A DNA stretch of 64,000 bases from Spectribacter hydrogenoxidans (lineage in GTDB: Bacteria > Pseudomonadota > Gammaproteobacteria > Nevskiales > Salinisphaeraceae): NCBI RefSeq assembly GCF_031846275.1, contig NZ_JAVRIB010000001.1, positions 1 through 64,000 on the forward strand. The letters are read 5' to 3'. The position numbers were made by a program, and so were the translations under genes. The notes beneath the pieces are model-generated. The model did no database searches. It was given only the letters and a program-made list of their open reading frames with translations, and was not told the DNA's origin. Positions 24,649 through 33,949 of this stretch are shown here, piece after piece. How positions within the stretch are numbered: the stretch's first letter is position 1; each line of letters begins with the position of its first letter.

Positions 24649-25812
24649 TCAGAAGAGCTCGACGTTACCTGGCGAGACCGATACCTGGGAAACCGGATTG
24701 TGCGGCGGCTGACGCCATTCGTCGGCCTGACCGACAATGCGCTCACGGGTAGCCAGGCGCTTTACCTCGGCGTCACGGCCCGGCCTAGTCTCACCCAGCG
24801 AGCGTAGTTCGCCCGCGTTATCGCCCAGCTGGCGGACCCGCTCCAGATGGCGTCTGGCCGCCCCCAGCGCCTGGGTCGCGATGTCCTCGAACTGCAGCGA
24901 CCGCACTGCCACCTGCGCGGCCTGGTCGATGCGCTGGCTGCTCGCCGACACCTCACCCAGCGCCTGTGACAGGGTCTTGTTCAACCCCTCGATGTCACGG
25001 ACCAGTCCGTCGGCCCGGCTCTGGGCCTGCTTGCTGGCTTCCTGGTTGCGGGACGCCATGTCACCCACGGTATCGCTGACGTTGGCGATGGCCTCGCGGG
25101 AACTGGTCACCAGCTTGCGAATCTGTTCATTGAACACCGCCGAGCGCTCGGAGAGACTGCGCACTTCCTCGGCCACCACCGCAAAGCCGCGGCCGGCCTC
25201 GCCGGCGCGAGCGGCCTCGATGGCGGCGTTCAGCGCCAGCAGGTTGGTCTGGTCGGCAATCGACTTGACGTCCTCCAGCAGCGCGAAGATGCCGTCCAGA
25301 TGCTGGGCCATGGCGTCAATGCGGGTAACCGTATCGGAACTGCGCTGGCTGCCGTCGGCGAGCACTCCCACCATGTGGGTCATCAGATCACCCACGGAGC
25401 TGGCAAAGCCGCTGACGTTGGCCGAGCCGTTGTCGCCGGTCTGGACGATGCCGCGCACCTGGCCGCCCTGTTCGCGGACCAGTCCGTTGATGTCGTTGAA
25501 GCTGCTCGTGAGCTTGGCCACCGCGTCGTTGATGAGCGTGGCCACCCGTGCCACCTCGGCCTCGGCCAGGGACAGTTCCGAGCGGCCGGTTTCGGCCAGT
25601 TCGTCGAGCAGCGCAGCCTCGTCGGCGGTGGCCTCCGACGGGTGCATCAGACCCCGCTCCCGAATCCACACATAGTAACCCCAGCTGGCGAGCATGGCCG
25701 CCAGGACAGTCCAGCGTAGTGCCGCCGGCACTGTCTGGGTGACGGTTATCACGTGCGCCAGAGTGGCAAGTGCCGGTATGCCGACGCCAGTGACCAGATG
25801 CTTGTAACGCAT
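24649..25812 (-). CDS. Membrane-bound methyl-accepting chemotaxis receptor with minimal sensor
   Basis: A 387-residue receptor. Two hydrophobic segments (about 6-30 and 33-50) anchor it with almost no periplasmic domain. The rest is an MCP signalling coiled coil with hairpin tip 'DQTNLLALNAAIEAARAGEAGRGFAVVAEEVRSLSERS' (pieces LLALNAAIEAARAGE, GFAVVAEEVR). It ends 'GNVELF'. The ATG at 25812 follows GGAGAAGG and is preferred over an upstream TTG at 25824. It is the last gene of the che operon, after cheB, and may sense membrane or energy state. Confidence 0.87.
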   Translation of the reverse strand: MRYKHLVTGVGIPALATLAHVITVTQTVPAALRWTVLAAMLASWGYYVWIRERGLMHPSEATADEAALLDELAETGRSELSLAEAEVARVATLINDAVAKLTSSFNDINGLVREQGGQVRGIVQTGDNGSANVSGFASSVGDLMTHMVGVLADGSQRSSDTVTRIDAMAQHLDGIFALLEDVKSIADQTNLLALNAAIEAARAGEAGRGFAVVAEEVRSLSERSAVFNEQIRKLVTSSREAIANVSDTVGDMASRNQEASKQAQSRADGLVRDIEGLNKTLSQALGEVSASSQRIDQAAQVAVRSLQFEDIATQALGAARRHLERVRQLGDNAGELRSLGETRPGRDAEVKRLATRERIVGQADEWRQPPHNPVSQVSVSPGNVELF

Positions 25813-25838
25813 TGCCTTCTCCAATGGACCCGTCTTTC

Positions 25839-26921
25839 TTAACGGACCGACAGATTGTTTGTTTTAACGCCGGTCACGGACCGCACCGGCTTGTCACCAC
25901 CCACCAGCGCGGCCGGTACCTCGGCCAGCGGCAGCACCTTGTCTGCCGCGCCCAGGCGTACCGCCGAGCCGGGCATGCCCCAGACCACACTGGATGCCTC
26001 GTCCTGCGCCACGGTGGTTGCCCCGGCCTCGCGCATCGCCAGCAGGCCACGCGCACCGTCCTCACCCATGCCGGTGAGGATGGCAGCGATGGCATTCCGG
26101 CCACAGGCCACGGCCACCGAATCGAACAGCACGTCCACGCTCGGCTTGTGCCGATTGACCGGCGGTCCGTCGTCCAGGCGGGTCAGGAAATGCGCCCCAC
26201 TGCACACCACCTGCAGATGCCGGTCTCCCGGCGCGACGTAGGCATGGCCGGCCATCAGCCGCTCGTTGCCACGGGATTCGCAAACCACCAATGCCGAGTG
26301 CTGGTCCAGACGCTCCGCGAACGAGGCACTGAACGCCGCCGGAATATGCTGGGCGATGACCACCGGGGGGCAGTCCGGCGGCAGTACCTGAAGCACGGCG
26401 CGGATGGCTTCGGTCCCCCCGGTGGAGGCGCCGATGGCAATCACCTGATCGGTGGTGCGCAGGCTGGTCATGCGAATCACCGGCCCGGCGTTGGCGGGCC
26501 CCCCGGCGCGGGCGGATACCCGCGCCACGGCGGCCTGACGTACCTTCGCGACCAGATCCTCGGCGTATTCCTGCAGTCCCTCGGTCAGGCCCAGGCGCGG
26601 CTTGGTGACGAAATCCACCGCCCCCAGTTCCAGCGCCTTGAGGGTGACCTCGGCCCCGCGCTCGGTCAGCGAGGACACCATGACCACCGGCATCGGCCGC
26701 AGCCGCATCAGGTTGGCGAGGAAGGTCAGCCCGTCCATGCGCGGCATTTCCACATCCAGCGTGAGAACGTCCGGCGCCAAAGTCTTGATCTTTTCCCGGG
26801 CCAGATAGGGATCGGCGGCCGTGCCCACCACCTCGATGGCCGGGTCCGCCGTAAGCAGTTCGGTAAGCACCTGTCGCACCAGGGCCGAATCGTCGACGAT
26901 CAGCACACGTATCTTTTGCAT
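25839..26921 (-). CDS. cheB: Chemotaxis glutamate methylesterase CheB
   Basis: A 360-residue receptor-demethylating and deamidating enzyme. The receiver has D10/D11 and phosphoacceptor D56 ('TLDVEMPRMDG'). The esterase triad is S166 ('AIGASTGGTEA'), H192 ('IAQHIPAAFS') and D288 ('TGMGEDGARGL'). It is the only CheB seen in the window and follows cheR and cheD, so it probably serves both CheA sets. Start at ATG 26921. Confidence 0.96.
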   Translation of the reverse strand: MQKIRVLIVDDSALVRQVLTELLTADPAIEVVGTAADPYLAREKIKTLAPDVLTLDVEMPRMDGLTFLANLMRLRPMPVVMVSSLTERGAEVTLKALELGAVDFVTKPRLGLTEGLQEYAEDLVAKVRQAAVARVSARAGGPANAGPVIRMTSLRTTDQVIAIGASTGGTEAIRAVLQVLPPDCPPVVIAQHIPAAFSASFAERLDQHSALVVCESRGNERLMAGHAYVAPGDRHLQVVCSGAHFLTRLDDGPPVNRHKPSVDVLFDSVAVACGRNAIAAILTGMGEDGARGLLAMREAGATTVAQDEASSVVWGMPGSAVRLGAADKVLPLAEVPAALVGGDKPVRSVTGVKTNNLSVR

Positions 26922-26936
26922 GTCGATACCCGGGGC

Positions 26937-27551
26937 CTAGAACAGAGCAACGTCGCCGGCCACCGGTTCGGTGGACAGGCGGGCGCGGTAGGTTTTTTCC
27001 TGTACCGCTACCGAGCCGGCTTCGACCGCCGCCAGGTGCCGGACGCGCACCCGTCCCTGGGCGGCGTAAAGCAGCACCTTGCGTGGCTGCAACCCCTCGA
27101 GGTCCGCGGCCAGCACCGGAATCTTCTCGGCGGCCAGATAGGCCCGCACGAATTCGGCATTGCGTTCGCCCACTCGACTGCCGGCCAGACTGGCCAGCAC
27201 CGCCGCGCCGCCGAATACCTTGGCGGTCAGGCGGGCGCGCTCGGCGCCGGCCTTGAGCATGTCGTTGATCAGCAGTTCCATGGCATGCGAGCCGTAGCGC
27301 CCCGATGCACTCACCGACCCGACACTGCGATCCTCCGGCAGCATGAAATGATTCATGCCACCAATGCGGGCCTGCGGGTCATACAGGCAGACCGCCACGC
27401 ACGATCCCAGCACCGTCATCAGAACGATGTCCTCGGCGGTGGCAAAAAACGCGCCAGGCAGAATCTTCGCCACCGTGGCGCCCAGGCGGTTGTCGTGAAA
27501 CCGCATCGGCATGCGGGTCTCGACCGGCACGGTTGCTGCCGCCCCGCTCAT
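26937..27551 (-). CDS. cheD: Chemoreceptor glutamine deamidase CheD
   Basis: A 204-residue protein that deamidates receptor glutamines. Catalytic C51 ('TVLGSCVAVCLYD'), H68 ('GGMNHFMLPE') and T46 are present. The ATG at 27551 overlaps the cheR stop (ATGA); longer frames to 28190 are not the gene. The C-terminus ends 'GDVALF', similar to the tail of the neighbouring receptor at 24649. No CheC partner is seen. Confidence 0.95.
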   Translation of the reverse strand: MSGAAATVPVETRMPMRFHDNRLGATVAKILPGAFFATAEDIVLMTVLGSCVAVCLYDPQARIGGMNHFMLPEDRSVGSVSASGRYGSHAMELLINDMLKAGAERARLTAKVFGGAAVLASLAGSRVGERNAEFVRAYLAAEKIPVLAADLEGLQPRKVLLYAAQGRVRVRHLAAVEAGSVAVQEKTYRARLSTEPVAGDVALF

Positions 27552-28408
27552 GCCGCCTGCACCCCGCTGATCCCGGCACGCCGGTAGATGGTGCGCCCGC
27601 AGGGCGTGAACAGCGACGGCACATTGAGATAGCTCTCCGAGTGACCGGCAACCAGATACCCCTCGGGCGCCAACCGCTGGTGCATGCGCTCGAGAATCCG
27701 GCGCTGGGTGGGCTTGTCGAAGTAGATCATCACGTTGCGGCAGAAGATCACGTCGAAGGTCCCGTCCAGCCGCCATTCCGGCGCCACCAGGTTGAGCGGC
27801 TGGAAACGGATCGTGCTCGCCATCTCCGGGCGCACCCGCACCTTGCCGGCGTTGGGTCCGGTGCCCCGCTGGAAGAAGCGCTTGCGCCGGTCGGCGGACA
27901 AGTCGTCGATGCGATCCACGTCGTAGACCCCGGCGCGGGCGCGTGCCAGCACCGCGGTGTCCACATCCGTGGCCACCTGCTCCAGCGTACCGACGCGCCG
28001 ACCCAGTGTTTCCGCCGCCACCATGGCGATAGAAAAGGGCTCCTCCCCGGTGGAGGCCGCGGCACACCACACACGAGTCTTGCCACCCGCTAGCCGGGCG
28101 GCCAGGAATTCGGCCAGCCAGGTGAAGTGATGCGGCTCGCGGAAGAAGGCGGTCAGGTTGGTGGTCAGCGCATTGGTGAACGCCTCCCACTCCGGATCCG
28201 AGTGCCGGCTAAGCCGCTGGATATAGGTGTCGAACTCGGACAGTCCCAGGGCCCGCAGCCGGCGGCAAAGCCGGCTGTAGACCATGTCCTTCTTGCCCGG
28301 CGACAGCGCGATGCCGGCCCGGTCGTGGATGAGCTGGCAGACCTGACGGAAATGCCCGTCATCGAAGGCAAACTCGCGCTCGCCGCTGCCGCGGCTGGCT
28401 GCCGTCAT
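27548..28408 (-). CDS. cheR: Chemotaxis protein methyltransferase CheR
   Basis: A 286-residue SAM-dependent enzyme methylating receptor glutamates. The N-terminal helical domain is followed by the SAM fold with 'RVWCAAASTGEEPFSIAM' (motif GxSxGEEPYS, about 112-129) and 'FDVIFCRNVMIYFDKPTQ' (NVxIYF). No tetratricopeptide extension. Stop coupled with cheD. Confidence 0.96.
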   Translation of the reverse strand: MTAASRGSGEREFAFDDGHFRQVCQLIHDRAGIALSPGKKDMVYSRLCRRLRALGLSEFDTYIQRLSRHSDPEWEAFTNALTTNLTAFFREPHHFTWLAEFLAARLAGGKTRVWCAAASTGEEPFSIAMVAAETLGRRVGTLEQVATDVDTAVLARARAGVYDVDRIDDLSADRRKRFFQRGTGPNAGKVRVRPEMASTIRFQPLNLVAPEWRLDGTFDVIFCRNVMIYFDKPTQRRILERMHQRLAPEGYLVAGHSESYLNVPSLFTPCGRTIYRRAGISGVQAA

Positions 28409-28431
28409 GAGGGCGTGTCCGGCCCGAGCAC

Positions 28432-28452
28432 GGCACCGGCAAAGCCGGTGCC
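28432..28452 (-). repeat. 9-bp perfect stem-loop between cheR and the PAS receptor gene
   Basis: GGCACCGGC (28432-28440) and GCCGGTGCC (28444-28452) flank a three-base loop in the 123-base gap. No T-run, so it may mark differential stability between the two genes. Confidence 0.5.
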
Positions 28453-28531
28453 CTGGCGGGCCAGCATCACTGCCCAGCTGCGCCAGGCCGGCACGGACAC
28501 GACGCGCGGAAGGGCGGCCCCTCCCGCGAGA

Positions 28532-31453
28532 TCAGAACTCGACCCAGTGATCACTATCGTGCCCCTGGCTGACGGCATGCCCGTTCGCGGTTTGGCCGCT
28601 GCCTTTGCGCGCAACCTCGGCGCGCGCGGGGGCCGACGGCCCACGCCGCTGGGTCGAAGCAGCCTTGCCGTTTCCAGCCTTGCGCGTCGCGTCGGCAGCC
28701 AGGGCCGGGGCCACGCGAATGGCACCGGTCTGATCGTCGAGCCGGAACACCCGCACCGACTCCACCAGCCCGGCCGCCTGCTCCTCCAGCGAGCGGGCCG
28801 ATGCCGAGGCTTCCTCTACCAGGGCGGCGTTCTGCTGGGTAACCTCGTCCATCTGGGTGACGGTCTGGTTCACCTGTTCGATACCGGAACTCTGTTCGCG
28901 CGAAGCGGCGCTGATCTCGGCCATGATGTCGGTCACCCGCTTCACCGAATCGACGATCTCGGCCATCGTCTGGCCCGCCTGGCTGACCAGATCGGAGCCG
29001 TTCTCGACCTTCTCGACCGAATTGCCGATCAGGGTCTTGATTTCCTTGGCGGCCGCGGAGGAGCGTTGCGCCAGACTGCGCACCTCGCCGGCGACCACCG
29101 CGAAGCCGCGGCCCTGCTCGCCGGCCCGGGCGGCTTCCACCGCCGCGTTGAGCGCCAGGATGTTGGTCTGGAAGGCGATACCGTCGATCACGCCGATGAT
29201 GTCGACGATCTTCTTCGAGCTTTCGTTGATGGCATCCATCGTGGTGACCACCTGGCCGACCACGTCGCCGCCACGCTTGGCCACGTCGCTGGCGCCAATG
29301 GCCAGCTGGTTGGCCTGGCTGGCGTTGTCGGCGTTCTGCTTCACGGTCGAGGTGAACTCCTCCATGCTGGAGGCGGTCTCCTCGAGGCTGGCGGCCTGCT
29401 GCTCGGTGCGCGACGACAGATCCGCGTTGCCGGCGGCAATCTCGCGGGCGGCCGTGTCGATGGTCTCGGCCGCCAGCTTGATGCCGGACACGATGGTCTT
29501 GAGCTGATCCACCGTGGCGTTGGCATCGGTCTTGAGTTGGCCGAACGTGCCCTTGTAGTCGGCCTCGATCGACTCGGTGAGGTCCCCCTTGGCCAGCGCG
29601 GCCAGCACCCGGGCGATGTCGTTGAGACCGGCTTCGCTGGTGCTAAGCAGATCGTTGATACCCCGGGCCAGCCGCTCGAAGAAGCCGTCCTTGTCGTCCA
29701 GCGCGATGCGGCGACTGAATTCGCCGTTGACCGCCGCCTCGACAATCTCGTTGACCTCGGACTCCACCGCCACTTCCGCGGTGCGATCCTGCCACTCCAC
29801 CACCGTGCCCAGACGGGTACCGCCCTCGTCGATGATCGGGTTGACGGTCAGGTTGAAGGTGCGGCCGCCCACGCCGATCTCGGCCCGATGGGTGCCGGAG
29901 AGATTTTCCAGCATCCGCCGCTGGTGGTCCGGATTCTTGTGGAAAATGTCGATGGTGGATCCCATGACCTTGTCCATCGCGAACTGCGGCAGATCCTTGC
30001 GGATATCGCTCTCGGCCACGGTGAGCATGGCCATCAGGGAGTTGTTGCCGTAGATGATCCGCCGGTCGTTGTCGGCAATCATCACGTTGGTGGTGACGTT
30101 GTCCAGGGCGTTGCGAATACGGACATTTTCGGCCGCAATCTTCTGCTCGGCGTCGCGCCTTGCCGCAATGTCATCAAGCATCGCGTTGACGCCCTCGCAC
30201 AGCTCGGCAATCAGCTCACTCTTGCCGTCCACCGGGATGCGCTTGGACAGGTCTCCGGCGCGGGCGGCAGTGACCACCGCGCCGGTCTCGGCGACCGCCT
30301 GCTCGGTGGTCCGACGGGCGAGCACCTGGTCGGTGACGTCGGTGGCGTACTTGACCACCTTGAACGGCTTGCCGTCGGCATCGAGGATCGGGTTGTAGCT
30401 GGCCTGAATCCAGATCTCGCGACCACCCTTGGTCAACCGTTTGTACTGGCCCGCGTCATACTCGCCACGGCCGAGCTTGTCCCAGAATTGACGATACTCG
30501 GCCGATTCACGTGTTGCCGGCTCCACGAAGATGCGATGGTGCTGACCCCGAACCTCGTCCAGCGTGTAGCCTACGGCGTTGAGGAAGTTGTCATTGGCAG
30601 TCCGGATAGTGCCGTCCAGATCGAACTCGATCACCGCCTGCGACTTGCCAATGGCGGCCAGCTGACCTCGGAAGTCCGCGTTCTGCTGAACCTGTTCGGT
30701 CACGTCAGTGGCGTACTTCACCACCTTGAAGGGCTTGCCGGTGGTGTCGAAGATGGGGTTGTAGGTCGCCTGGATCCAGATTTCCCGGCCGTCCCGGGCC
30801 AGCCGCTTGTACTGGCCCGCGTCGTACTCGCCGCGACCGAGCTTTTCCCAGAAGCGGCGGTACTCGGCCGATTCACGCTCCACCGGATCGACAAAGATAC
30901 GGTGGTGCTGACCCTGGACCTGTTCGAGCGTATAGCCCAGTGCGCCCAGGAAGTTGTCGTTGGCCGTCCGGATGGTGCCGTCGAGATCGAATTCGATCAC
31001 CGCCTGGGCCTTGGAGATGGCAGCCAGCTGACCCTGGTAATCCGCCGCCTGCATCACCTGATCGGTGACATCGGTGATGTATTGCACCACCTTGTAGGGC
31101 CGGCCGTCGGGCGCCAGCAGCGGGTTGTAGATCGCCTGGCCCCAGAACCGGCTGCCGTCGGCACGCCGGTAGGCGAAGCGGCCAGAGACGAACTCGCCCT
31201 GCTGCAGGCGTGTCCAGATCTCGGCATTGTCGTTGTCGGCCAGGAGATGGTCATGGGATTTGCCCGCCAGCGCCGCCGAGTCGAAGCCGGTCAGGCCACT
31301 GAAATTGGCGTTGACGTCGCGGATGGTGCCGTCGAGATCATAGGTAACGGCGCCACGCGAGCGATTCACCGCGTTGGTTAGGGCTTCCAGATCCGCCAAC
31401 CGCGCCTGCATCGCGCGACGGGCGGACCCATTCGAAAAACTGAATCCGAACAT
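28532..31453 (-). CDS. Soluble chemoreceptor with four PAS domains
   Basis: A 973-residue cytoplasmic receptor without membrane helices. PAS domains lie at about 15-136, 137-258, 259-380 and 450-560. The second and third are almost copies. A HAMP-like linker lies near 385-440 and another before the MCP signalling domain (about 640-905; tip 'NILALNAAVEAARAGE'). The C-terminus ends 'HWVEF', which fits the xWxxF receptor pentapeptide bound by CheR and CheB. Aer-like PAS repeats suggest redox or flavin/haem input, not provable here. Strong GGAGGAA site before the ATG. Confidence 0.93.
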   Translation of the reverse strand: MFGFSFSNGSARRAMQARLADLEALTNAVNRSRGAVTYDLDGTIRDVNANFSGLTGFDSAALAGKSHDHLLADNDNAEIWTRLQQGEFVSGRFAYRRADGSRFWGQAIYNPLLAPDGRPYKVVQYITDVTDQVMQAADYQGQLAAISKAQAVIEFDLDGTIRTANDNFLGALGYTLEQVQGQHHRIFVDPVERESAEYRRFWEKLGRGEYDAGQYKRLARDGREIWIQATYNPIFDTTGKPFKVVKYATDVTEQVQQNADFRGQLAAIGKSQAVIEFDLDGTIRTANDNFLNAVGYTLDEVRGQHHRIFVEPATRESAEYRQFWDKLGRGEYDAGQYKRLTKGGREIWIQASYNPILDADGKPFKVVKYATDVTDQVLARRTTEQAVAETGAVVTAARAGDLSKRIPVDGKSELIAELCEGVNAMLDDIAARRDAEQKIAAENVRIRNALDNVTTNVMIADNDRRIIYGNNSLMAMLTVAESDIRKDLPQFAMDKVMGSTIDIFHKNPDHQRRMLENLSGTHRAEIGVGGRTFNLTVNPIIDEGGTRLGTVVEWQDRTAEVAVESEVNEIVEAAVNGEFSRRIALDDKDGFFERLARGINDLLSTSEAGLNDIARVLAALAKGDLTESIEADYKGTFGQLKTDANATVDQLKTIVSGIKLAAETIDTAAREIAAGNADLSSRTEQQAASLEETASSMEEFTSTVKQNADNASQANQLAIGASDVAKRGGDVVGQVVTTMDAINESSKKIVDIIGVIDGIAFQTNILALNAAVEAARAGEQGRGFAVVAGEVRSLAQRSSAAAKEIKTLIGNSVEKVENGSDLVSQAGQTMAEIVDSVKRVTDIMAEISAASREQSSGIEQVNQTVTQMDEVTQQNAALVEEASASARSLEEQAAGLVESVRVFRLDDQTGAIRVAPALAADATRKAGNGKAASTQRRGPSAPARAEVARKGSGQTANGHAVSQGHDSDHWVEF
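30314..31045 (-). repeat. Tandem duplication of a PAS-encoding unit
   Basis: Two adjacent 366-base units (30680-31045 and 30314-30679) encode 122-residue PAS modules that share blocks such as 'AVIEFDLDGTIRTANDNFL', 'GQHHRIFV', 'GRGEYDAGQYKRL' and 'PFKVVKYATDVT'. A less similar PAS precedes them (31046-31411). Confidence 0.85.
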
Positions 31454-31482
31454 GGTTTGGGTTCCTCCGGTGTGGGTCGCGA

Positions 31483-31974
31483 TCAGGCAGCGGCCGCGGC
31501 GACCAGCGCCATCTCTTCGCTGAGCATGAGTCGCTCGATGTCGACAAGAATGAGCATTCGTTCCTCGACCACGCCGAGGCCAGTGATGTAGTCGGCGTCG
31601 AAACTGCCGCCGAACTCGGGCGCGGGGCGAATCTGGTCGGTGACCAGGTCAATGACGTCGGACACGCCGTCCACGATCATCCCGACCGTGCGCTCGGCCA
31701 GGTTCAGAATGATCATCACCGTGAACTCGTCATAGGCCACGGTTTCCAGGTTGAACTTCACTCGCATGTCCACCACCGGCACGATGGTGCCGCGCAGATT
31801 GATCACGCCCTTGATGAAGCGCGGCGCTTCGGGAATCCGGGTAACGGTGTCGTAACCGCGGATCTCCTGGACTTTCAGAATGTCCACGCCATACTCCTCG
31901 TCGCCGAGGGTGAAGGTCAGATATTCATTGGCCGGCTGATTGCCGGTGCGCTGGGTGTCGGGTGATTCGGACAT
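31483..31974 (-). CDS. cheW: Chemotaxis coupling protein CheW
   Basis: A 163-residue SH3-like coupling protein linking receptors with CheA. Shows 'EYLTFTLGDEEYGVDILKVQEIRG', 'FIKGVINLRGTIVPVVDMR' and 'VDGVSDVIDL' blocks (each shown in part; key motif NLRGTIVPV). Lies directly after the CheA at 31987 with a 12-base gap and before the four-PAS receptor. Confidence 0.95.
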   Translation of the reverse strand: MSESPDTQRTGNQPANEYLTFTLGDEEYGVDILKVQEIRGYDTVTRIPEAPRFIKGVINLRGTIVPVVDMRVKFNLETVAYDEFTVMIILNLAERTVGMIVDGVSDVIDLVTDQIRPAPEFGGSFDADYITGLGVVEERMLILVDIERLMLSEEMALVAAAAA

Positions 31975-31986
31975 GGCGTCCTCCGC

Positions 31987-33939
31987 TCAGGCGGCGGCCG
32001 GCCGGCGCGTCGCGCCGATCAGCTCGCCGATATCCAGGATGAGAGCGACGCGGCCGTCGCCCAGGATGGTGGCGCCGGCCACGCCGGCCACATGGCGGTA
32101 ATTGGCTTCCAGGCTCTTGATGACCACCTGCTGCTGGCCCAGCAGGTCGTCCACCTGCAGGGCCAGGCGCTGGCCACCGGATTCCACCACCACGATGACC
32201 GCACCGTTGTCACCGGCGGCCCGCTCCACGCCGAAGAACGCCGCGGCCGACACCAGCGGCAGGAATTCCTCGCGGAACCGGACCACCTTGCTGCTGCCCG
32301 CCAGGCGGCGCACGTCGGCCCCTCCGGGCTGGAGCGATTCGACCACGCTGTGCAGCGGGATGATGTAGTTTTCCGCCCCGACCGCGACGGTCATGCCGTC
32401 GAGAATTGCCAGCGTCAGCGGCAGACGGATGGTGATATCGGTGCCGCGCCCCGTCTCCGAGGCGACTTCCACCTGGCCGCCAAGGTTGGTGATATTGCGC
32501 TTGACCACGTCCATCCCCACCCCGCGCCCGGACACATCGGTGACCGCCGCCGCGGTGGAGAAGCCGGGGGCAAAGATGAGCTGCCAGACCTCAATGTTGC
32601 TCATCGATTCCTGGCAGGGGATGCCACGCTCTGCGGCCTTGGCCAGCAGCCGGTCGCGATCCAGCCCGCGGCCGTCGTCGGAAACCCGGATCACGATGTG
32701 GCCGCCTTCATGGCTGGCCTCCAGCGTGACCGTGCCGGTCTCCGGCTTGCCGGCGGCACGCCGTTGCTCGGGGGTCTCGAGCCCGTGATCCAGGCTGTTT
32801 CGCACAATATGATTGAGCGGATCGGTGATGCGTTCGATCACCCCGCGGTCGAGTTCCGTGCTTTCCCCCAGCGTTTCCAGTTGAACCCGCTTGCCCAGCC
32901 GTCCGGCGAGGTCGCGCACCACCCGTGGGAAACGATTGAACACGAACGCCATGGGCACCATGCGAGTGGCCATGACCGCTTCCTGCAGCCGGCGGGTGTG
33001 CAGCTCCAGCTGCGACAGGCCCGACAACAGCATCTCGTTGTGTACGGGGTCGAGGTCCTGGGCCTGCTGTTGCAGCATGGCCTGGTTGATGACCAGCTCG
33101 CCGACCAGGTTGATCAGGGCATCGATCTTGTCCACCGACACCCGCAGTGAACTCTCGCCACCGGCGGCAGACTGTCGTCGGGCTGGCGGTTCGTCGCCGT
33201 CCGCCGTTGCAGCGCTCGGTCCCGGCGACGGGGCAGGCAGCGGTTCGATCTCCAGATCGCACTCGTCCTCGACCCAGGCGAATATTTCCTCGACCTGCGC
33301 CCGACTGGCATTGGTGGTCAGGGTCAACGTCCAGCCGAGGTAACAGGCCTCGGGATCGAGCGTGTCGAGGGGCGGCAGACGGGCCGGATCCGCTTCGACC
33401 TGCAGCGCCCCCAGGCCGGACAATTCGCGCAGCAGGCGCAACGGTTCGTTGCCGGATGCGAACAACGCTTCATGCGGCTGAAAACGTATCCGCCAGGTGA
33501 TCTCGGTCGTCGGGGCCAATGACGCGGTCGCGTCGTCGCACACAATCGATGTCTGCGGTTGGTAGGCGGCCAGCGCCTGTTGGGTCGCGGTGATCGCATC
33601 GATTTCGACGTCGTCACCGGACTGGGCGGCATCCAGCAGCATGCCCATGACATCCGCCGCCCGAAGCAGGATGTCGATCAGATCACGGTCGGGCGTCAGC
33701 CGGCCTTCCCGCAACTGGTCGAGGGTGGACTCCACGCCGTGGGTGAAATCGGCAATTGCGGTGAACCCGAAGGTTCCCGCGCCGCCCTTGATCGAATGCG
33801 CGGCGCGGAATATCCGGTTGAGCGCGTCAGGGTCGGCGGCGCCCCGATCCAGGGCCAGCAGCCCGGCTTCCAGGATCTGGAGCCCCTCGCGGCTTTCCTC
33901 GAAGAAGGTTTCGTGGAAACGCTGAATGTCGATGCCCAC
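31987..33939 (-). CDS. cheA: Chemotaxis histidine kinase CheA (second set)
   Basis: A 650-residue kinase. HPt phosphohistidine H48 ('RAAHSIKGGAG'), then a linker, dimerisation helices (about 260-330), kinase with N-box 'HIVRNSLDHGLE', 'DDGRGLD', 'DVSGRGVGMDVVK' and 'GRGTDITIRLPLTLAI', and a CheW-like regulatory domain (about 520-645). It has one HPt and no clear CheY-binding P2. The start is GTG 33939 with AGGGCGG upstream. Belongs to the set with STAS, CheY-like, CheW and CheR/D/B. Confidence 0.95.
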   Translation of the reverse strand: MGIDIQRFHETFFEESREGLQILEAGLLALDRGAADPDALNRIFRAAHSIKGGAGTFGFTAIADFTHGVESTLDQLREGRLTPDRDLIDILLRAADVMGMLLDAAQSGDDVEIDAITATQQALAAYQPQTSIVCDDATASLAPTTEITWRIRFQPHEALFASGNEPLRLLRELSGLGALQVEADPARLPPLDTLDPEACYLGWTLTLTTNASRAQVEEIFAWVEDECDLEIEPLPAPSPGPSAATADGDEPPARRQSAAGGESSLRVSVDKIDALINLVGELVINQAMLQQQAQDLDPVHNEMLLSGLSQLELHTRRLQEAVMATRMVPMAFVFNRFPRVVRDLAGRLGKRVQLETLGESTELDRGVIERITDPLNHIVRNSLDHGLETPEQRRAAGKPETGTVTLEASHEGGHIVIRVSDDGRGLDRDRLLAKAAERGIPCQESMSNIEVWQLIFAPGFSTAAAVTDVSGRGVGMDVVKRNITNLGGQVEVASETGRGTDITIRLPLTLAILDGMTVAVGAENYIIPLHSVVESLQPGGADVRRLAGSSKVVRFREEFLPLVSAAAFFGVERAAGDNGAVIVVVESGGQRLALQVDDLLGQQQVVIKSLEANYRHVAGVAGATILGDGRVALILDIGELIGATRRPAAA

Positions 33940-33949
33940 GGCGACCGCC

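Noticed and set aside
28127..31381. Very long plus-strand open frame (over 1000 codons) opposite the four-PAS receptor
   Set aside because: It is the antisense shadow of a GC-rich gene; the minus-strand product has clear PAS and MCP domains, and the plus frame is His/Gly/Asp-rich nonsense.
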